Assembly (NCBI GenBank): GCA_000166095.1
Contig: CP002278.1
Location: 156,001-220,000, forward strand
Reading direction: 5' to 3'
Length of the DNA: 64,000 nucleotides
From: Methanothermus fervidus DSM 2088
Lineage (GTDB): Archaea; Methanobacteriota; Methanobacteria; DSM-2088; Methanothermaceae
The notes under the pieces are model-generated. The model was not told where the DNA came from. It saw nothing but the letters and a program-made list of their open reading frames with translations, and did no database searches. Positions 1 through 10,850 of this stretch are shown piece after piece (the stretch's first letter is position 1; the number at the start of each line of letters is the position of its first letter). A program made the position numbers and the translations under genes.

Positions 1-564
<564 letters not shown>

Positions 565-626
565 TTAAATAGATTCAATTCAATTATTTATTTTTTTTCA
601 GTATAAAAATAAAGAATTTAAAAAAA

Positions 627-634
627 CTTATATA
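627..634 (+). promoter_or_regulatory. Box A (TATA) promoter for tRNA-Glu
   Basis: The octamer CTTATATA follows an A-rich BRE-like run. It lies about 36 nt ahead of the mature tRNA 5' end, which allows transcription to start near 655-660 with a short leader. This matches the archaeal TATA consensus. No start site was mapped. Confidence 0.7.
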
Positions 635-669
635 CATTTTTTAAATAATAATAATAGTGATGTCAATAA

Positions 670-744
670 GCTCCGGTGGTGTAGTCCGGCCAAGCATCTC
701 AGCCTCTCGAGCTGAGGACCCGGGTTCAAATCCCGGCCGGAGCA
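670..744 (+). tRNA. tRNA-Glu (anticodon CTC)
   Basis: A 75-nt cloverleaf. The acceptor GCTCCGG pairs with CCGGAGC, U8 and G9 follow, and the anticodon stem TCAGC/GCTGA encloses loop CTCTCGA, giving anticodon CTC. The T arm is CCGGG-TTCAAAT-CCCGG and the discriminator is A. CCA is not encoded. Stems are almost entirely G-C in an AT-rich region. It decodes GAG. Confidence 0.96.
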
Positions 745-750
745 TTAAAT

Positions 751-1380
751 CTATTCAGAGTAATTTATCACAACAACGCACATATATGAAAATTTCCTTT
801 CTGCAGCCTCTTTTAATGATATTTTCGTAATTTTTTCATCTGGATAGCTAAGACGCTCACATATTATTATCTCTTTATCCCCACTAATTCCATTATTCAA
901 CAAAAATTTGGCTAAATCATTTACGTCTTTAGAGGGCAAAACCATGATTGGTTTGTCATCGTTTAAAAATTTAAGAAGCTTTTTATAATCTTTTCTTCCA
1001 TGAAGAGTTAATAGATTTACATTATCCCATGGCATTTTGAGTTTAGCAGCGCATAACTGTATAGAACTTATACCAGGAATAACTTCCAGTTCTACATTTT
1101 TATATTTAGACAATAATTTTTTAACAGGCTTTAAAACTCCTGAAAATCCAGGATCTCCAGTTGATAATATACAGACGTCATTATTACGAGCTAGTTTTAC
1201 AGAATATTCCAACATTTTATTCATGTTTTTGGCATTTAATACAATTTTTCTTGTTGCCTGTGGAAACAAATCTAATGCTCTTTTACTACCAACTAATATA
1301 TCAACCGTATTTGCAATTTCTTCAGCTATAGGTGTTAAAAAATCTTTTGAACCTGGGCCAATTCCTACAATATAAAGCAT
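751..1380 (-). CDS. cbiE: Cobalt-precorrin-7 (C5)-methyltransferase
   Basis: SAM-dependent tetrapyrrole methylase of the anaerobic cobamide pathway, acting in the cytoplasm. The N-terminus MLYIVGIGPGSKDFLTP carries the family's glycine-rich GIGPG motif, and STGDPGFSG near residue 85 is the second conserved loop. About 210 aa fits stand-alone CbiE; the CbiT decarboxylase is not fused. An upstream in-frame start would add 16 residues, but the ATG at 1380 places GIGPG at the usual position. It ends just after tRNA-Glu. cbiL, cobN and a chelatase ATPase lie within 8 kb, supporting a cobamide role. Confidence 0.88.
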   Translation of the reverse strand: MLYIVGIGPGSKDFLTPIAEEIANTVDILVGSKRALDLFPQATRKIVLNAKNMNKMLEYSVKLARNNDVCILSTGDPGFSGVLKPVKKLLSKYKNVELEVIPGISSIQLCAAKLKMPWDNVNLLTLHGRKDYKKLLKFLNDDKPIMVLPSKDVNDLAKFLLNNGISGDKEIIICERLSYPDEKITKISLKEAAERKFSYMCVVVINYSE

Positions 1381-1483
1381 TTTTATCCCCAACAAAATTT
1401 TTAATGTTATATTTTTATCTTCAAACACAAAATTTTTTGAATATTGAAATTATTTTACTTAAACTTTTTCAGGAGGTCAAAAA

Positions 1484-2674
1484 ATGATACAAATAGCTGT
1501 AACAGGGAAACCTAATGTAGGAAAATCTACATTTTTCAGTGCAGCTACATTGTCAGATGTAGAAGTGGCTTCATACCCATTTACAACAATTGATCCAAAT
1601 CGTGCTGTGGCATATGTAACTACACAATGCCCATGCAAGGAATTAGGTTTAAAATGTAATCCGAGAAATTCTAAATGCAAAAATGGTATTAGATACATAC
1701 CTATCGAATTGATCGATGTTGCAGGCTTAGTTCCTGGAGCATATAAAGGACGCGGGCTAGGTAACAAATTTTTAGATGACCTTAGACAAGCAGACATGTT
1801 TATACATATAGTGGATGCATCTGGATCTACAGATGAAGAAGGTAAAATTGTAGAACCAGGTACTCAAGATCCTCTCGAAGATATAAAATTTCTTGAAAAA
1901 GAAATATTGATGTGGGTTTATGGAATTATAGGTAAAAATTGGAATAAACTTGTTAGGAAAATTTTGTTGGAGAATTTAAAATTTGAAGAAGTTGTGTATG
2001 ATCAACTTTCTGGCATTGGAGTATCTATTGAAGGCATTGTTAAAGCCAAAAATATGGTAGGCTCAAGATTTGATAAGTGGGGAAAAGAAGAACTTTTAAA
2101 GTTTTTAAAATATTTGATAAACATTTGTAAACCAATGTTAATTGTTGCCAACAAGATAGATATCCCAACCGCAGAAAAAAACATAAAAAAAATTAAAAAT
2201 AAATATTCAAGAGTAGTGCCTGCCTCAGCAGAAGCAGAATTAGCACTTAGAAAAGCAGCTAAAGCAGGACTTATAAAATATACACCGGGAAGTTCCAATT
2301 TTAAAATAATAAATAAAGATAAACTCAATAAAAAACAAATTTCAGCACTTAACTATATCAAAAAGAATATATTAGAAAAATATGGAAGTACAGGTGTACA
2401 AAAGGCTTTGAATAAAGCTGTATTTGAAATTCTTAAGATGATAGTTGTTTATCCTGTAGAAAATGAAAATAAAATGAGTGATTCACAAGGAAATGTATTA
2501 CCAGATGCAATTTTGCTTCCAAAAGGATCTACACCAGTTGATTTGGCTTATAAAATACATGAAGAAATTGGAGAAAATTTTCGTTTTGCTATCGATGCTA
2601 GAAAGGGAATAAAAATTTCAAATGATTACAAATTAAAAAACGGCGATATAATAAAAATAGTACATACTGCCTAA
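1484..2674 (+). CDS. YchF/OBG-type GTPase with TGS domain
   Basis: Cytoplasmic TRAFAC-class P-loop GTPase of the archaeal YchF-like group. Seen: G1 GKPNVGKST at residues 8-16, G3 DVAG at 78-81, G4 NKID near 223, and a C-terminal TGS domain from about 325. A cysteine cluster lies between switch regions (Cys49, 51, 58, 65), resembling a metal-binding insertion. A strong Shine-Dalgarno AGGAGG precedes the ATG. Bacterial and eukaryotic relatives associate with ribosomes and hydrolyse ATP or GTP; that role here is inference. Monocistronic between cbiE and tRNA-Arg. Confidence 0.88.
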   Translation: MIQIAVTGKPNVGKSTFFSAATLSDVEVASYPFTTIDPNRAVAYVTTQCPCKELGLKCNPRNSKCKNGIRYIPIELIDVAGLVPGAYKGRGLGNKFLDDLRQADMFIHIVDASGSTDEEGKIVEPGTQDPLEDIKFLEKEILMWVYGIIGKNWNKLVRKILLENLKFEEVVYDQLSGIGVSIEGIVKAKNMVGSRFDKWGKEELLKFLKYLINICKPMLIVANKIDIPTAEKNIKKIKNKYSRVVPASAEAELALRKAAKAGLIKYTPGSSNFKIINKDKLNKKQISALNYIKKNILEKYGSTGVQKALNKAVFEILKMIVVYPVENENKMSDSQGNVLPDAILLPKGSTPVDLAYKIHEEIGENFRFAIDARKGIKISNDYKLKNGDIIKIVHTA

Positions 2675-2699
2675 CACCAAAAATTGAAAAGAGGGTCAG

Positions 2700-2773
2700 T
2701 GCCCTGACCGGGATTTGAACCCGGGTAACGGGATCCGCAGTCCCGCGTGATATCCAGGCTACACTATCAGGGC
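2700..2773 (-). tRNA. tRNA-Arg (anticodon GCG)
   Basis: A 74-nt cloverleaf on the reverse strand. Acceptor GCCCTGA pairs with TCAGGGC, U8 A9 follow, and anticodon stem CGGGA/TCCCG encloses CTGCGGA, giving anticodon GCG (CGY codons). The T arm is ACCCGGGTTCAAATCCCGGT and the discriminator is A; CCA is not encoded. A T-rich run on the reverse strand (about 2675-2692) just downstream could terminate it. Confidence 0.95.
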
Positions 2774-2879
2774 ACTATGAATTTTTTAATTTTTAGGTCA
2801 TGAAAAGAAGATATTCACCAATTACCATTACATTTCTTATGTTCCAATGTAATATAAATTTTACTTCTTTTTTGGAGAA

Positions 2880-4790
2880 TTAAACTTTTTGTACTTTTGC
2901 ATTACATATCTCTTTTAAAATAGGTATACATGATACTCCTAAATATATTCCTGAGACGCTTGTATCATAGATGTAAAGTTCAATACCTTCTTTTTTAATG
3001 TTTTTTGCTAAGTTTACCATTTCTTTTTCAATGTCATCTGTCAGTGGAACATTTGCTCTACCATCTGTTATCATAAATGCTTTTACTTTTAATGATTCTT
3101 CTTTCATCTTTTCTCTTTTAGATAATGAAATAAGTTGTTGTAATGCGGAAGATAATGGTGTTCTACCACCAGTGGGGGCTCGTTCAATTTCATCTACAAT
3201 TTGCCAATAATTTTTTGTAGGAGGTACTACTATTTCTGATTTAAAGCCTTTGGCGAGTATAAATGCCATTTTAGATCTTTTTGTGTATCCATCTTCAATG
3301 AGTTTTTCTGCAATACCTTTAGCAATTCTTATTCTTTTCTTTACAGCCATGCTTCCACTAGAATCCAATATAATTACCCAAAGGGTAGGGGCTTTCACAC
3401 GTCTAACTCTTATTCTGATATCATCTTTTTCAAATTTAACTGGAAGTTTTCTTTCCCTAAGCATTGCATGTATTATGGAATTATATAAGTCAATGTCATT
3501 TGCAGATTCATCTTTATTTGAGGATAAGGGTATATGAGCTACTGGTATCCCTTTTGGCTGATTTATAGTTGTCATTGTAATGTCTCTTGAAGACCTATGC
3601 GCAGAACCACTGAATTTTATCTTTTTTTTAGAATCTATCTCTGGAACTTCTGTCTTTAGAGGTGGAAAAAAAGTGTCATCAAACCTCCTACTACCGAAAT
3701 CTTCACGATCAGAACTTCTATTCAATTTCTGTTTTTTACTACTTCTTATCCTGCTTCGAAAAAATTTTGTCTTAGGTAAAGATTTCCCACCTTCTTTTCT
3801 TCTTTGGAAAGGCTTATCTTTTAGTCTGTGTTTTAATGTTAGTTCCATTGCTTTTTCAATGTCTTCCATAGAAACTTTTTTTCTGCCGTCAAGAGCAGAA
3901 ATTGACTTAGCTGTCTTTATAGTTGCTATCTCAGCCCTATTTGTTTTTATTCCTAATTTAATTATTGTTTCTGCAAGTAATTCTAAAAGATCTTCATCAA
4001 CTTTAACTTTTGGTAATAATTCTCTTGCTTTGACAATTTTTTTTGTTAGCTCTTCTTCCTCTTTTTTGTATTTTTCATAAAATTCTACAGGGTCTTTTTG
4101 GAATTCTTCAGTCCTTCTAACAATTTCAATTCTCTCCTCTGGATTCATAGGTGCAGATATTTCAACACACAGACCAAATCTATCTAATATTTGCGGTCTT
4201 AATTCTCCTTCCTCTGGGTTCATGCTTCCTACTAATATAAATCTTGCAGGATGTCTAAATGAAATTCCTTCCCTCTCTATTGTGTTCCATCCCATTGCAG
4301 CTGCATCTAAAAGAGAATCTGCAATATAATCATCAAGTAAATTGACTTCATCTATATATAGAACACCTCTATTTGCTTCCGCCATTAATCCAGGATTTAA
4401 AGCTTTCTTACCTTCCTTTAAAAACTTTGTAACGTCTATAGTACCTATCAGTCTATCTATAGTTATACTTAGTGGTAAGTTAACAAAGCTCATTTTTCTT
4501 TTTTCTACCGGTAATTTTTCATTGGATGAAAAGCGTTCGTAACAATCATCACACATTTCAAGCGGATTGTTTGGGTTGCATCTAAATTCACAATCTGCAA
4601 CTACTTCAATCTCAGGTAGTATGTTTGTTAATGATCTAACTAGCGTAGATTTACCTGTTCCCTTATCACCTTTTAGTAAAACACCACCTATCAACGGATT
4701 TACAGCAACACATAAAAGAGCTGTCTTAGCTTCTTCTTGACCAACAACAGCGGAAAATGGGAAACTTAATTGCCTTTCACAATATTCCAT
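2880..4790 (-). CDS. Chelatase ATPase, fused ChlI-like AAA+ and ChlD-like VWA domains
   Basis: ATP-driven motor subunit that works with a CobN/ChlH-type large subunit to insert a metal, here probably cobalt, into a tetrapyrrole. Residues 1-330 form an AAA+ domain with Walker A GDKGTGKST (41-49) and Walker B LYIDEVNLLDD. A basic, low-complexity linker follows (about 340-420). The C-terminal VWA domain has the MIDAS motif DSSGS near residue 475. The 636-aa length fits BchD-like fusions with I and D functions in one chain. It starts 25 nt inside the 3' end of cobN, so the two are translationally coupled. Substrate metal is inferred from the cobN neighbour. Confidence 0.87.
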   Translation of the reverse strand: MEYCERQLSFPFSAVVGQEEAKTALLCVAVNPLIGGVLLKGDKGTGKSTLVRSLTNILPEIEVVADCEFRCNPNNPLEMCDDCYERFSSNEKLPVEKRKMSFVNLPLSITIDRLIGTIDVTKFLKEGKKALNPGLMAEANRGVLYIDEVNLLDDYIADSLLDAAAMGWNTIEREGISFRHPARFILVGSMNPEEGELRPQILDRFGLCVEISAPMNPEERIEIVRRTEEFQKDPVEFYEKYKKEEEELTKKIVKARELLPKVKVDEDLLELLAETIIKLGIKTNRAEIATIKTAKSISALDGRKKVSMEDIEKAMELTLKHRLKDKPFQRRKEGGKSLPKTKFFRSRIRSSKKQKLNRSSDREDFGSRRFDDTFFPPLKTEVPEIDSKKKIKFSGSAHRSSRDITMTTINQPKGIPVAHIPLSSNKDESANDIDLYNSIIHAMLRERKLPVKFEKDDIRIRVRRVKAPTLWVIILDSSGSMAVKKRIRIAKGIAEKLIEDGYTKRSKMAFILAKGFKSEIVVPPTKNYWQIVDEIERAPTGGRTPLSSALQQLISLSKREKMKEESLKVKAFMITDGRANVPLTDDIEKEMVNLAKNIKKEGIELYIYDTSVSGIYLGVSCIPILKEICNAKVQKV

Positions 4791-7700
4791 ACTTTTTCCA
4801 CCTTTTTCATATTATTCTTCCAATTATCAACATCATTAATAGAATAAATATTAATTATTCCACCTTGTATTTCTCCTTTTCCAACTTCATCTTCTAATGT
4901 GCTTTCAATTTCCATATATAGATGTTTTAAACTTCTAATTGTTTTTTTATCGGCTTTCCACAACTTTCTTTCATAAGCCTCTAATAATCTCCTTGTAATC
5001 TCCTCTAATGCGTAAGGATTATGTTTTTTAAACCATTCTTTCATTTTGGAATATTTTTTAAATATGTTGTCAAATACCCAGTCATTAACTAATCCAGTTG
5101 TTGACTGCCAGCCATAAAGATGGAGAATCTTTTTTGAAAATTCATTTGCTCCTCTATACCCATGCTTTTTCATGTTTTTGATCCACTCATCATTCAATAA
5201 TTTACTCCTCACTATTCTTTCTATTTCTTTTTTCACATTGATAACCTTTATGTTTGAAATATCGCGCGTATCAACTTGTAATGTTTCTGTTTTCTTTCCT
5301 CTCAATGTATCTACAGCTGCTTTAAATCCTCCCTGGAATGCGAAATATCCACAGCAATTTGTTAACTCATGTTCATCACTTACATGATTCCTTGTTATTA
5401 CATCAACTTTTCTTAAATTAAGTGTCAATGATTCTGGAGCTTTAACACCAAATCTATCTTTTGAATAGGCATGATCACTCCATTTAATCCATATTTTTCC
5501 AAGTTCTTCCTTGTTTTTCCAGGCTGATGATTCAACAGCATAATTTACGCCAGCTCCATATGCTCCTGGCGGGGTTGAAAATATTCTATATTTTGCAAAT
5601 TCTTTAGCTCTTTTTACACCCATTCTTGAAAGTTCCTTTAAATTTTCTATATAATGTTTTTTAACATAGTTTTTATGAAGAGGTTCTTTGGCTTTAATAA
5701 CCTTTTTCACGGCTTCATCAATTATTTCTATGTAATTTGGCAGTGTATCACGTGTTATACCACTTATCCTCACTAAAACATCAATTCTTGGTCTCTTCAA
5801 TTTATTTAGAGGTATTACCTCAACTCCAACAACTTTATCATTTTTCCATTTAGGTTTTACACCCAATAAATATAATATTTGAGATAGCTGTTCTCCATCG
5901 GCTTTATATCCATCTATACTCCATAGAACCTGACCAACAGTTTCAGGGAACTTTCCATATTTGTTTTTATAAAATTTCAATAATTTTTCAGCTGTTTTAA
6001 CGCCAATTTTCCATGCAGCTTTTGTTGGAATTTCTGTAGGATCTACCGCATAGAAATTTCTGCCTGTAGGTATTATTTCATATTTACCGCGTGCCAAAGA
6101 TCCTGAAGGTCCTGGTTCAACAAATTCAAAATTCAATGCTTTTATAAGTCCTTTAATTTCTTTTTTACATTTTTTGATTCTATTAGATAAGTCAGCAGCT
6201 TTATTCAATAAATTTCTAATTTTCTTTTCATTTTTAACTTGAAAACCTTCTTCTTTAAATTTTTTCACAATTTCAATTTTTTTGTTTGATATAATGTCTT
6301 TCAGTAATTTTTTACCTATATCACAAACTTTCTCTGAAATTTCTTTGTTCATAACACCATTTGTAAAATCTAATGGTTTATTAATGATGTTATTATAATC
6401 AAAACCTAAAGATTCTAATAATACTTTATTTATAGATGTGGTAAGAGAAGTATCATGTGACATAGCTGTAAAAACATATTCACTGAGAATTTTTGGATCT
6501 TCAGGAGGAGTCGCAAATATATGTAATCCAACATTAATTTCTGAGTTTCTAATAAATTCAAGATATTCATGTAATTCTTCAATAACTTTCTTTTCTTCTT
6601 TGCTTTTTATTTTGATATTTTCTTTCTTTGCTTTATCTAATATATTTTCATAAATAATCCTTTTTCTTTTCTTGTCACCTAAATTTCTAGCCTTAACATA
6701 TTGTTTGATCAAAGAATCAAGTTCCTCTAAGTTTTCAGAATATTTCATAGGCGGGTGTAAATGATCTACTATAGTAGCATAACTTCTTCTTTTGGCTATT
6801 ACTCCTTCCATAGGATTAGACACTATGTAAACATACACATGTGGAATTTCGCCAATACTTGCCTCAGGAACACAAGCAGGAGAAAGACCTACACCTTTAC
6901 CTGGTCGAAATTCTAATGATCCATGAGTTCCAAAGTGAATTAAAATGTCATAATTCTTTGATATCCATTTGTAAAAAGCCCACCAATGATGTGGTGGAAC
7001 AATATTGGGGTCATGTAAAATTTTGCATGTTTTTCCATCACATTTTGAGCCTTCACAACCAAATTTTGGCTGTGTAGTAAGCAACACATTGCCAAACTTT
7101 ATACCTGGAATAACAAATTTATTGTTGTAGATCATTCCTCCTTTGTTATTTTTAAGTACTTCATCAGGACTTCCCCAATTTTTTATTATTTTCTTCCTTA
7201 GTTGCTTTGGAAGTTCTTTAAACCAATTAATGTATTCTTTACCGACAAAATCCACAGCTCCACCATTACTAACAATATCTTCAACACTTGTCCATCTGAA
7301 TTCACTTATAGCCCGCTTATTTAAAACCATTTTAATTAATTCTTCTCCATTTTCAGGAATATTTTTGACTTTATATCCATTCTTTTTTAGATGTCTTAAA
7401 ACTTTAACTACACTCTCAGGAACATCTAATCCCATTCCAACTCCAATATTTCCCTCTAAACCTTTGCATGGAGGACTTATTAATACTATGGCTATCTTTA
7501 TATCTTTTCTTGGTTTTTTCCTCAACTTTATCCAATTTTTTACCTTCTTAACAAAATATTTAATATTGGGCTCATATCCTTGTCCTTTATTCTTTCTTCC
7601 ACCAATAAAAATAGGTTCAATAGCTCCTTTTGTTTCTGGAAGGATAACACCATATACCTGTGTTAAATAATCTACACCATTTTCGTTTTTCCATTCTTCA

Positions 7701-8464
7701 ATACTTTGATACCAAGACCTTAGTGGTGAAAATATTGGAACATTTAATTTCTTTACATCAAAATCTTTAATACCAAAAGAAATTAGTGATATTATTGCAT
7801 CAACTATGGGTCTATTTTTCTCAAATAAAAATTTTTTAATAACTTCCATTTTTTCCATGCCAATGCCAGTTACAGGGTCCTTTGTATATGTAAAGATAGG
7901 TATTACTCCCAATCCTTCATTTTCCAAATATTTAATAAGCATGTTTATTTGCGTTAGATCATCATATAACCATTCATTTCTCCAAAAGATAATTCCAACA
8001 AGTGGTCTTTTACCATATTTTTCCACGTATTTTTCTAAATATTTCTTTTTAGATGTCGTAACTCCTAACTCTGGATGATAGATTCCAGAGATTAATGTTT
8101 TCTTTGGCTCATCATATTTTATTTCTTTACCACTTAAATTTATGAGAAATTTAACAAGGTTTCTCAAATTTTCTTTGCCACCATAAATATAGTATTTTCT
8201 GGCCTTGATTAACACTTCTTTATCCACGTTGTTTAATTCTTCTAATGGATAAGAAATAATTTTTGCATCTATATTTTTTAAAACATTTATACATTCATCC
8301 GGCAAACTAGAAGTAAAAACAAAAATTACTTCAGATTTTTTTATTGTGTTAATTTTGTCAACGCATTCTCTGTCTGTTAATACTAACCCATCTATCTTTT
8401 CTTCTTTGAAAATTTCTTTAAGTACTTGTATAGGCCTTGCATCATAACATATAAATGATATCAT
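4766..8464 (-). CDS. cobN: Cobaltochelatase large subunit CobN
   Basis: Porphyrin-binding subunit of an ATP-dependent cobalt chelatase, about 1232 aa. The sequence has the CobN/BchH core: an N-terminal Rossmann-like region, the segment HFGTHGSLEFRPGKGVGLS, and the C-terminal region with TPPGAYGAG and DVITRNHVSDEHE. The first possible start is a TTG at 8476, but ATG 8464 (MISFICYD) fits better. No clear Shine-Dalgarno is seen, so the mRNA may be nearly leaderless. It heads a two-gene unit with the ChlI/ChlD-like ATPase and is divergent from cbiL. Short archaeal CobN homologues are hard to assign to Co, Ni or Mg from sequence; cobalt is the contextual choice. Confidence 0.88.
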   Translation of the reverse strand: MISFICYDARPIQVLKEIFKEEKIDGLVLTDRECVDKINTIKKSEVIFVFTSSLPDECINVLKNIDAKIISYPLEELNNVDKEVLIKARKYYIYGGKENLRNLVKFLINLSGKEIKYDEPKKTLISGIYHPELGVTTSKKKYLEKYVEKYGKRPLVGIIFWRNEWLYDDLTQINMLIKYLENEGLGVIPIFTYTKDPVTGIGMEKMEVIKKFLFEKNRPIVDAIISLISFGIKDFDVKKLNVPIFSPLRSWYQSIEEWKNENGVDYLTQVYGVILPETKGAIEPIFIGGRKNKGQGYEPNIKYFVKKVKNWIKLRKKPRKDIKIAIVLISPPCKGLEGNIGVGMGLDVPESVVKVLRHLKKNGYKVKNIPENGEELIKMVLNKRAISEFRWTSVEDIVSNGGAVDFVGKEYINWFKELPKQLRKKIIKNWGSPDEVLKNNKGGMIYNNKFVIPGIKFGNVLLTTQPKFGCEGSKCDGKTCKILHDPNIVPPHHWWAFYKWISKNYDILIHFGTHGSLEFRPGKGVGLSPACVPEASIGEIPHVYVYIVSNPMEGVIAKRRSYATIVDHLHPPMKYSENLEELDSLIKQYVKARNLGDKKRKRIIYENILDKAKKENIKIKSKEEKKVIEELHEYLEFIRNSEINVGLHIFATPPEDPKILSEYVFTAMSHDTSLTTSINKVLLESLGFDYNNIINKPLDFTNGVMNKEISEKVCDIGKKLLKDIISNKKIEIVKKFKEEGFQVKNEKKIRNLLNKAADLSNRIKKCKKEIKGLIKALNFEFVEPGPSGSLARGKYEIIPTGRNFYAVDPTEIPTKAAWKIGVKTAEKLLKFYKNKYGKFPETVGQVLWSIDGYKADGEQLSQILYLLGVKPKWKNDKVVGVEVIPLNKLKRPRIDVLVRISGITRDTLPNYIEIIDEAVKKVIKAKEPLHKNYVKKHYIENLKELSRMGVKRAKEFAKYRIFSTPPGAYGAGVNYAVESSAWKNKEELGKIWIKWSDHAYSKDRFGVKAPESLTLNLRKVDVITRNHVSDEHELTNCCGYFAFQGGFKAAVDTLRGKKTETLQVDTRDISNIKVINVKKEIERIVRSKLLNDEWIKNMKKHGYRGANEFSKKILHLYGWQSTTGLVNDWVFDNIFKKYSKMKEWFKKHNPYALEEITRRLLEAYERKLWKADKKTIRSLKHLYMEIESTLEDEVGKGEIQGGIINIYSINDVDNWKNNMKKVEKVWNIVKGN

Positions 8465-8508
8465 AGTTACACACAAATTTTGTCCTATGTTTAAAATTTT
8501 TTGTTTAT

Positions 8509-8516
8509 TTTATATT
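8509..8516 (+). promoter_or_regulatory. cbiL: Probable box A for cbiL
   Basis: TTTATATT lies in an AT-rich stretch about 25 nt ahead of the cbiL ATG. A GGGTGG element (8527-8532) follows, which would act as ribosome binding site if transcription starts a little earlier. The spacing is tight, so the exact box is uncertain. Confidence 0.35.
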
Positions 8517-8538
8517 TAAAAATCTTGGGTGGATATAA

Positions 8539-9231
8539 ATGAAAGGAAAATTTATAGGAGTAGGTGTGGGACCAGGAGATCCAGAACTCATGACAGTTAA
8601 AGCAGTTAAAATAATTAAGTCTGTTCCAGTAATATGTGCTCCAAGATCTTCACCTCATAGGCCAAGTATTGCATTAAAAATAATTAAAAATATATTAAAA
8701 AAACGTAATGACAAATATGAAGTCATAGAACCTGTATTTCCTATGATTGAAAATAAAGAAAATCTAAAAAAATATTGGGATCATGCAGCGGAAATTATTT
8801 CTGAACATCTTTCTGAAGGTAAAGATGTTGCATTTGTAACTATTGGTGATCCATCTCTTTATAGTACTTTCACTTACATATGTAGGAGAATTAAGAAAAA
8901 ATTTCAAGTGGAAATGATACCAGGTATATGTTCATTTACAAGTTGTGCTGCTAGTGCATGCCTTCCATTAGCTGAAAAAGATGAAACTTTGCTTATATTA
9001 CCAAATGTAAATAAAAAAATAAAAAAAATTATAGGTTATGTTGATACTGTTGTAGTGATGAAAACATCCCGGCACGGTAATTTATTGAAAAAAATTGTTG
9101 AAGAAGATCCTAGAAAGAAAAAGATAATATCTGTCGTGAATTGTAGCATGAAAAATGAAAAAATTGTTGAAGGTTTTGTAGAGGATGGTGGATATTTATG
9201 TACAACACTTATTAAGTTTTTAAGTGAATAA
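8539..9231 (+). CDS. cbiL: Cobalt-factor II / precorrin-2 C20-methyltransferase
   Basis: SAM-dependent methylation at C20 of the corrin precursor in cobamide synthesis. The N-terminus has the tetrapyrrole-methylase signature [13 protein letters not shown], followed by [11 protein letters not shown] near residue 100 and [13 protein letters not shown] near 134. The 230-aa length is typical for CbiL. GGGTGGATATAA precedes the ATG. It is divergent from cobN and its last 12 nt overlap the 3' end of ftsY on the other strand. Confidence 0.9.
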   Translation: MKGKFIGVGVGPGDPELMTVKAVKIIKSVPVICAPRSSPHRPSIALKIIKNILKKRNDKYEVIEPVFPMIENKENLKKYWDHAAEIISEHLSEGKDVAFVTIGDPSLYSTFTYICRRIKKKFQVEMIPGICSFTSCAASACLPLAEKDETLLILPNVNKKIKKIIGYVDTVVVMKTSRHGNLLKKIVEEDPRKKKIISVVNCSMKNEKIVEGFVEDGGYLCTTLIKFLSE

Positions 9232-10185
9232 TTGTTTAACTACCCATTCTGGTTTAAATTCGATTAAATCATCATAATTTTGACCTATACCTAAGAATAG
9301 TATTGGTTTGCCTATAACATAACTTATAGATATTGCAGCACCGCCTCTGGTGTCTGCATCAGCTTTTGTAAGAATTACACCATCAATGCCTATCTTTTCA
9401 TCAAACATTTTTGCTTGTTCTACGGCATCATTGCCTGTAAGTGCATCTCCAACAAAAATTATAAAATCAGGATTTACAACCCTTTTTATTTTTGCCATTT
9501 CTTCCATTAGATTCATGTTTGTCTGCATTCTTCCAGCAGTGTCAATAAGCACAACATCTTTATTTTTAGATTTTGCATGATTTACAGCGTCATATGCCAC
9601 TGCTGCAGGGTCTGACCCTTTTTTGTGTTTTATAACTTTTACTCCAAGTTTTTCTCCATGTTTGGTTATTTGTTCAATTGCACCAGCTCTAAATGTATCT
9701 GCGGCTGCTATAACAGGTACCAATCCTTTTTCCATGAAATATTTAGCTAGTTTAGCAATAGTAGTTGTTTTACCTGTTCCATTCACACCAACAAACAATA
9801 TGACAAATGGTTTTTTCTTTATTTTTAATAAATCCTCAACGTTGCTATCTGTTTTTAAGATCTCAAGTATTGCATTTTTTAAAGCATTTCTTGTGTATTT
9901 ATCAATATCAGTGCTTCTTTTAACTTTTTTACCAACTAATTCTTTTTTAACAGACTCTGTTATTTTTTCAGCTACTTCTAATGCTACATCTCCCTCTAAT
10001 AATTCTAGTTGCAACTCCCACAAAACGTCTTCTATATCATCTTCAGAAATTGTCTTCTCCTTTATAAAAGAAAAAATACCTGATTTATTTTCCTCTACTT
10101 TACCCTTTTCAATTTCCTTTTTTGATACAGATTTAGTTATTTTTTTTACAGCCTTATTTAATTTATTTTTTAAGGATTCAAACAA
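9220..10185 (-). CDS. ftsY: Signal recognition particle receptor FtsY
   Basis: SRP-receptor GTPase that docks ribosome-SRP complexes at the membrane. A short charged N-terminal segment and helical N domain precede the G domain, with G1 GVNGTGKTT near residue 133, [21 protein letters not shown] and the closing [10 protein letters not shown]. 321 aa is normal for archaeal FtsY without the long acidic A domain. It begins with TTG directly after the prefoldin stop codon, using the Shine-Dalgarno GGAAGTG inside that gene's 3' end. Last gene of the TBP-to-ftsY run. Confidence 0.95.
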   Translation of the reverse strand: MFESLKNKLNKAVKKITKSVSKKEIEKGKVEENKSGIFSFIKEKTISEDDIEDVLWELQLELLEGDVALEVAEKITESVKKELVGKKVKRSTDIDKYTRNALKNAILEILKTDSNVEDLLKIKKKPFVILFVGVNGTGKTTTIAKLAKYFMEKGLVPVIAAADTFRAGAIEQITKHGEKLGVKVIKHKKGSDPAAVAYDAVNHAKSKNKDVVLIDTAGRMQTNMNLMEEMAKIKRVVNPDFIIFVGDALTGNDAVEQAKMFDEKIGIDGVILTKADADTRGGAAISISYVIGKPILFLGIGQNYDDLIEFKPEWVVKQLFT

Positions 10186-10608
10186 TTATTCACTTCCTCT
10201 TACCTTTTTTAATAACTCTTGTGCTTGTGGAGACAATTTTGATATTTCTTCATTGATTTTTTGTAAATCTTTTGATAATCTTTCAACACTTTTTTCTAGT
10301 TCTTTTCTTCGTTTTTTTAACGTAGATTTAGCATCTTTAATACTTTTTTTTATTGCTATTCCAGCACCAACACTCATTATTACATTTTTTGTATCTTTTA
10401 ACTCTGCTAATGCAAATGATCCAGCACCTATTGGTACAAATATTTCTGCGCCTTCTTTCCCATCTATAGCATCTAATGTTTCATCTAACATGTCTAACTC
10501 AGCTATAGTACTACGGATAGTATCTATTTGTTGCTTTATAATTTCAGATTGTTCTTGATATACTTTAAGTTCTGCCAATATTTCCTCTAATTTTTCTTTA
10601 TCTTTCAA
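10186..10608 (-). CDS. pfdA: Prefoldin subunit alpha
   Basis: Subunit of the hexameric archaeal prefoldin, which passes unfolded proteins to the thermosome. 140 aa with two long amphipathic helices (about 1-45 and 88-138) flanking a short hairpin segment containing FVPIGAGSFALAEL, the alpha-type beta-hairpin signature. The start is TTG, coupled to the L18a stop (GGGTGATCTGATTG). Its position between rpl18a and ftsY is, from memory, a common euryarchaeal order. Confidence 0.93.
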   Translation of the reverse strand: MKDKEKLEEILAELKVYQEQSEIIKQQIDTIRSTIAELDMLDETLDAIDGKEGAEIFVPIGAGSFALAELKDTKNVIMSVGAGIAIKKSIKDAKSTLKKRRKELEKSVERLSKDLQKINEEISKLSPQAQELLKKVRGSE

Positions 10609-10848
10609 TCAGATCACCCTCTCAACTAATTGTCTGATCACTGGATCTTCTATGTCATCAGGATCCTTTATCTTCTCTATTTTTTCTATAATTATTTCAC
10701 GCCGTGATACTCCATGTCTTCCACCAAATTCAGAATAAATTTTTTCATAGACTTCTTTTTTACTGAGAGCTCTTACTTCTTTTGTAAATGGCTGCATTTC
10801 TTCACCCATTTTAAATTTCCCACGAACTTTATAAGTTTTTGTATCCAT
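10609..10848 (-). CDS. rpl18a: Large-subunit ribosomal protein L18a (L20A/LX)
   Basis: Small ribosomal protein of the 50S subunit, about 79 aa. It shows KTYKVRGKF at the start, REIIIEKIEKI in the middle and the typical DDIEDPVIRQL close. GAGGG within the eIF6 stop region lies 7 nt before the ATG at 10848, which is preferred over the overlapping ATG at 10854. Tightly packed between eif6 and pfdA. Confidence 0.9.
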   Translation of the reverse strand: MDTKTYKVRGKFKMGEEMQPFTKEVRALSKKEVYEKIYSEFGGRHGVSRREIIIEKIEKIKDPDDIEDPVIRQLVERVI

Positions 10849-10850
10849 AA

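Noticed and set aside
2698-2775. Alternative tRNA-Arg fold with a GTGCCCT/AGGGCAC acceptor stem
   Set aside because: It pairs, but gives G at position 8 and U as discriminator. Shifting by two bases restores U8, A9 and an A discriminator.
9623-10558. 311-codon open frame antisense to ftsY and pfdA
   Set aside because: It is a Phe/Ser-rich shadow of strongly conserved genes, with no family resemblance.
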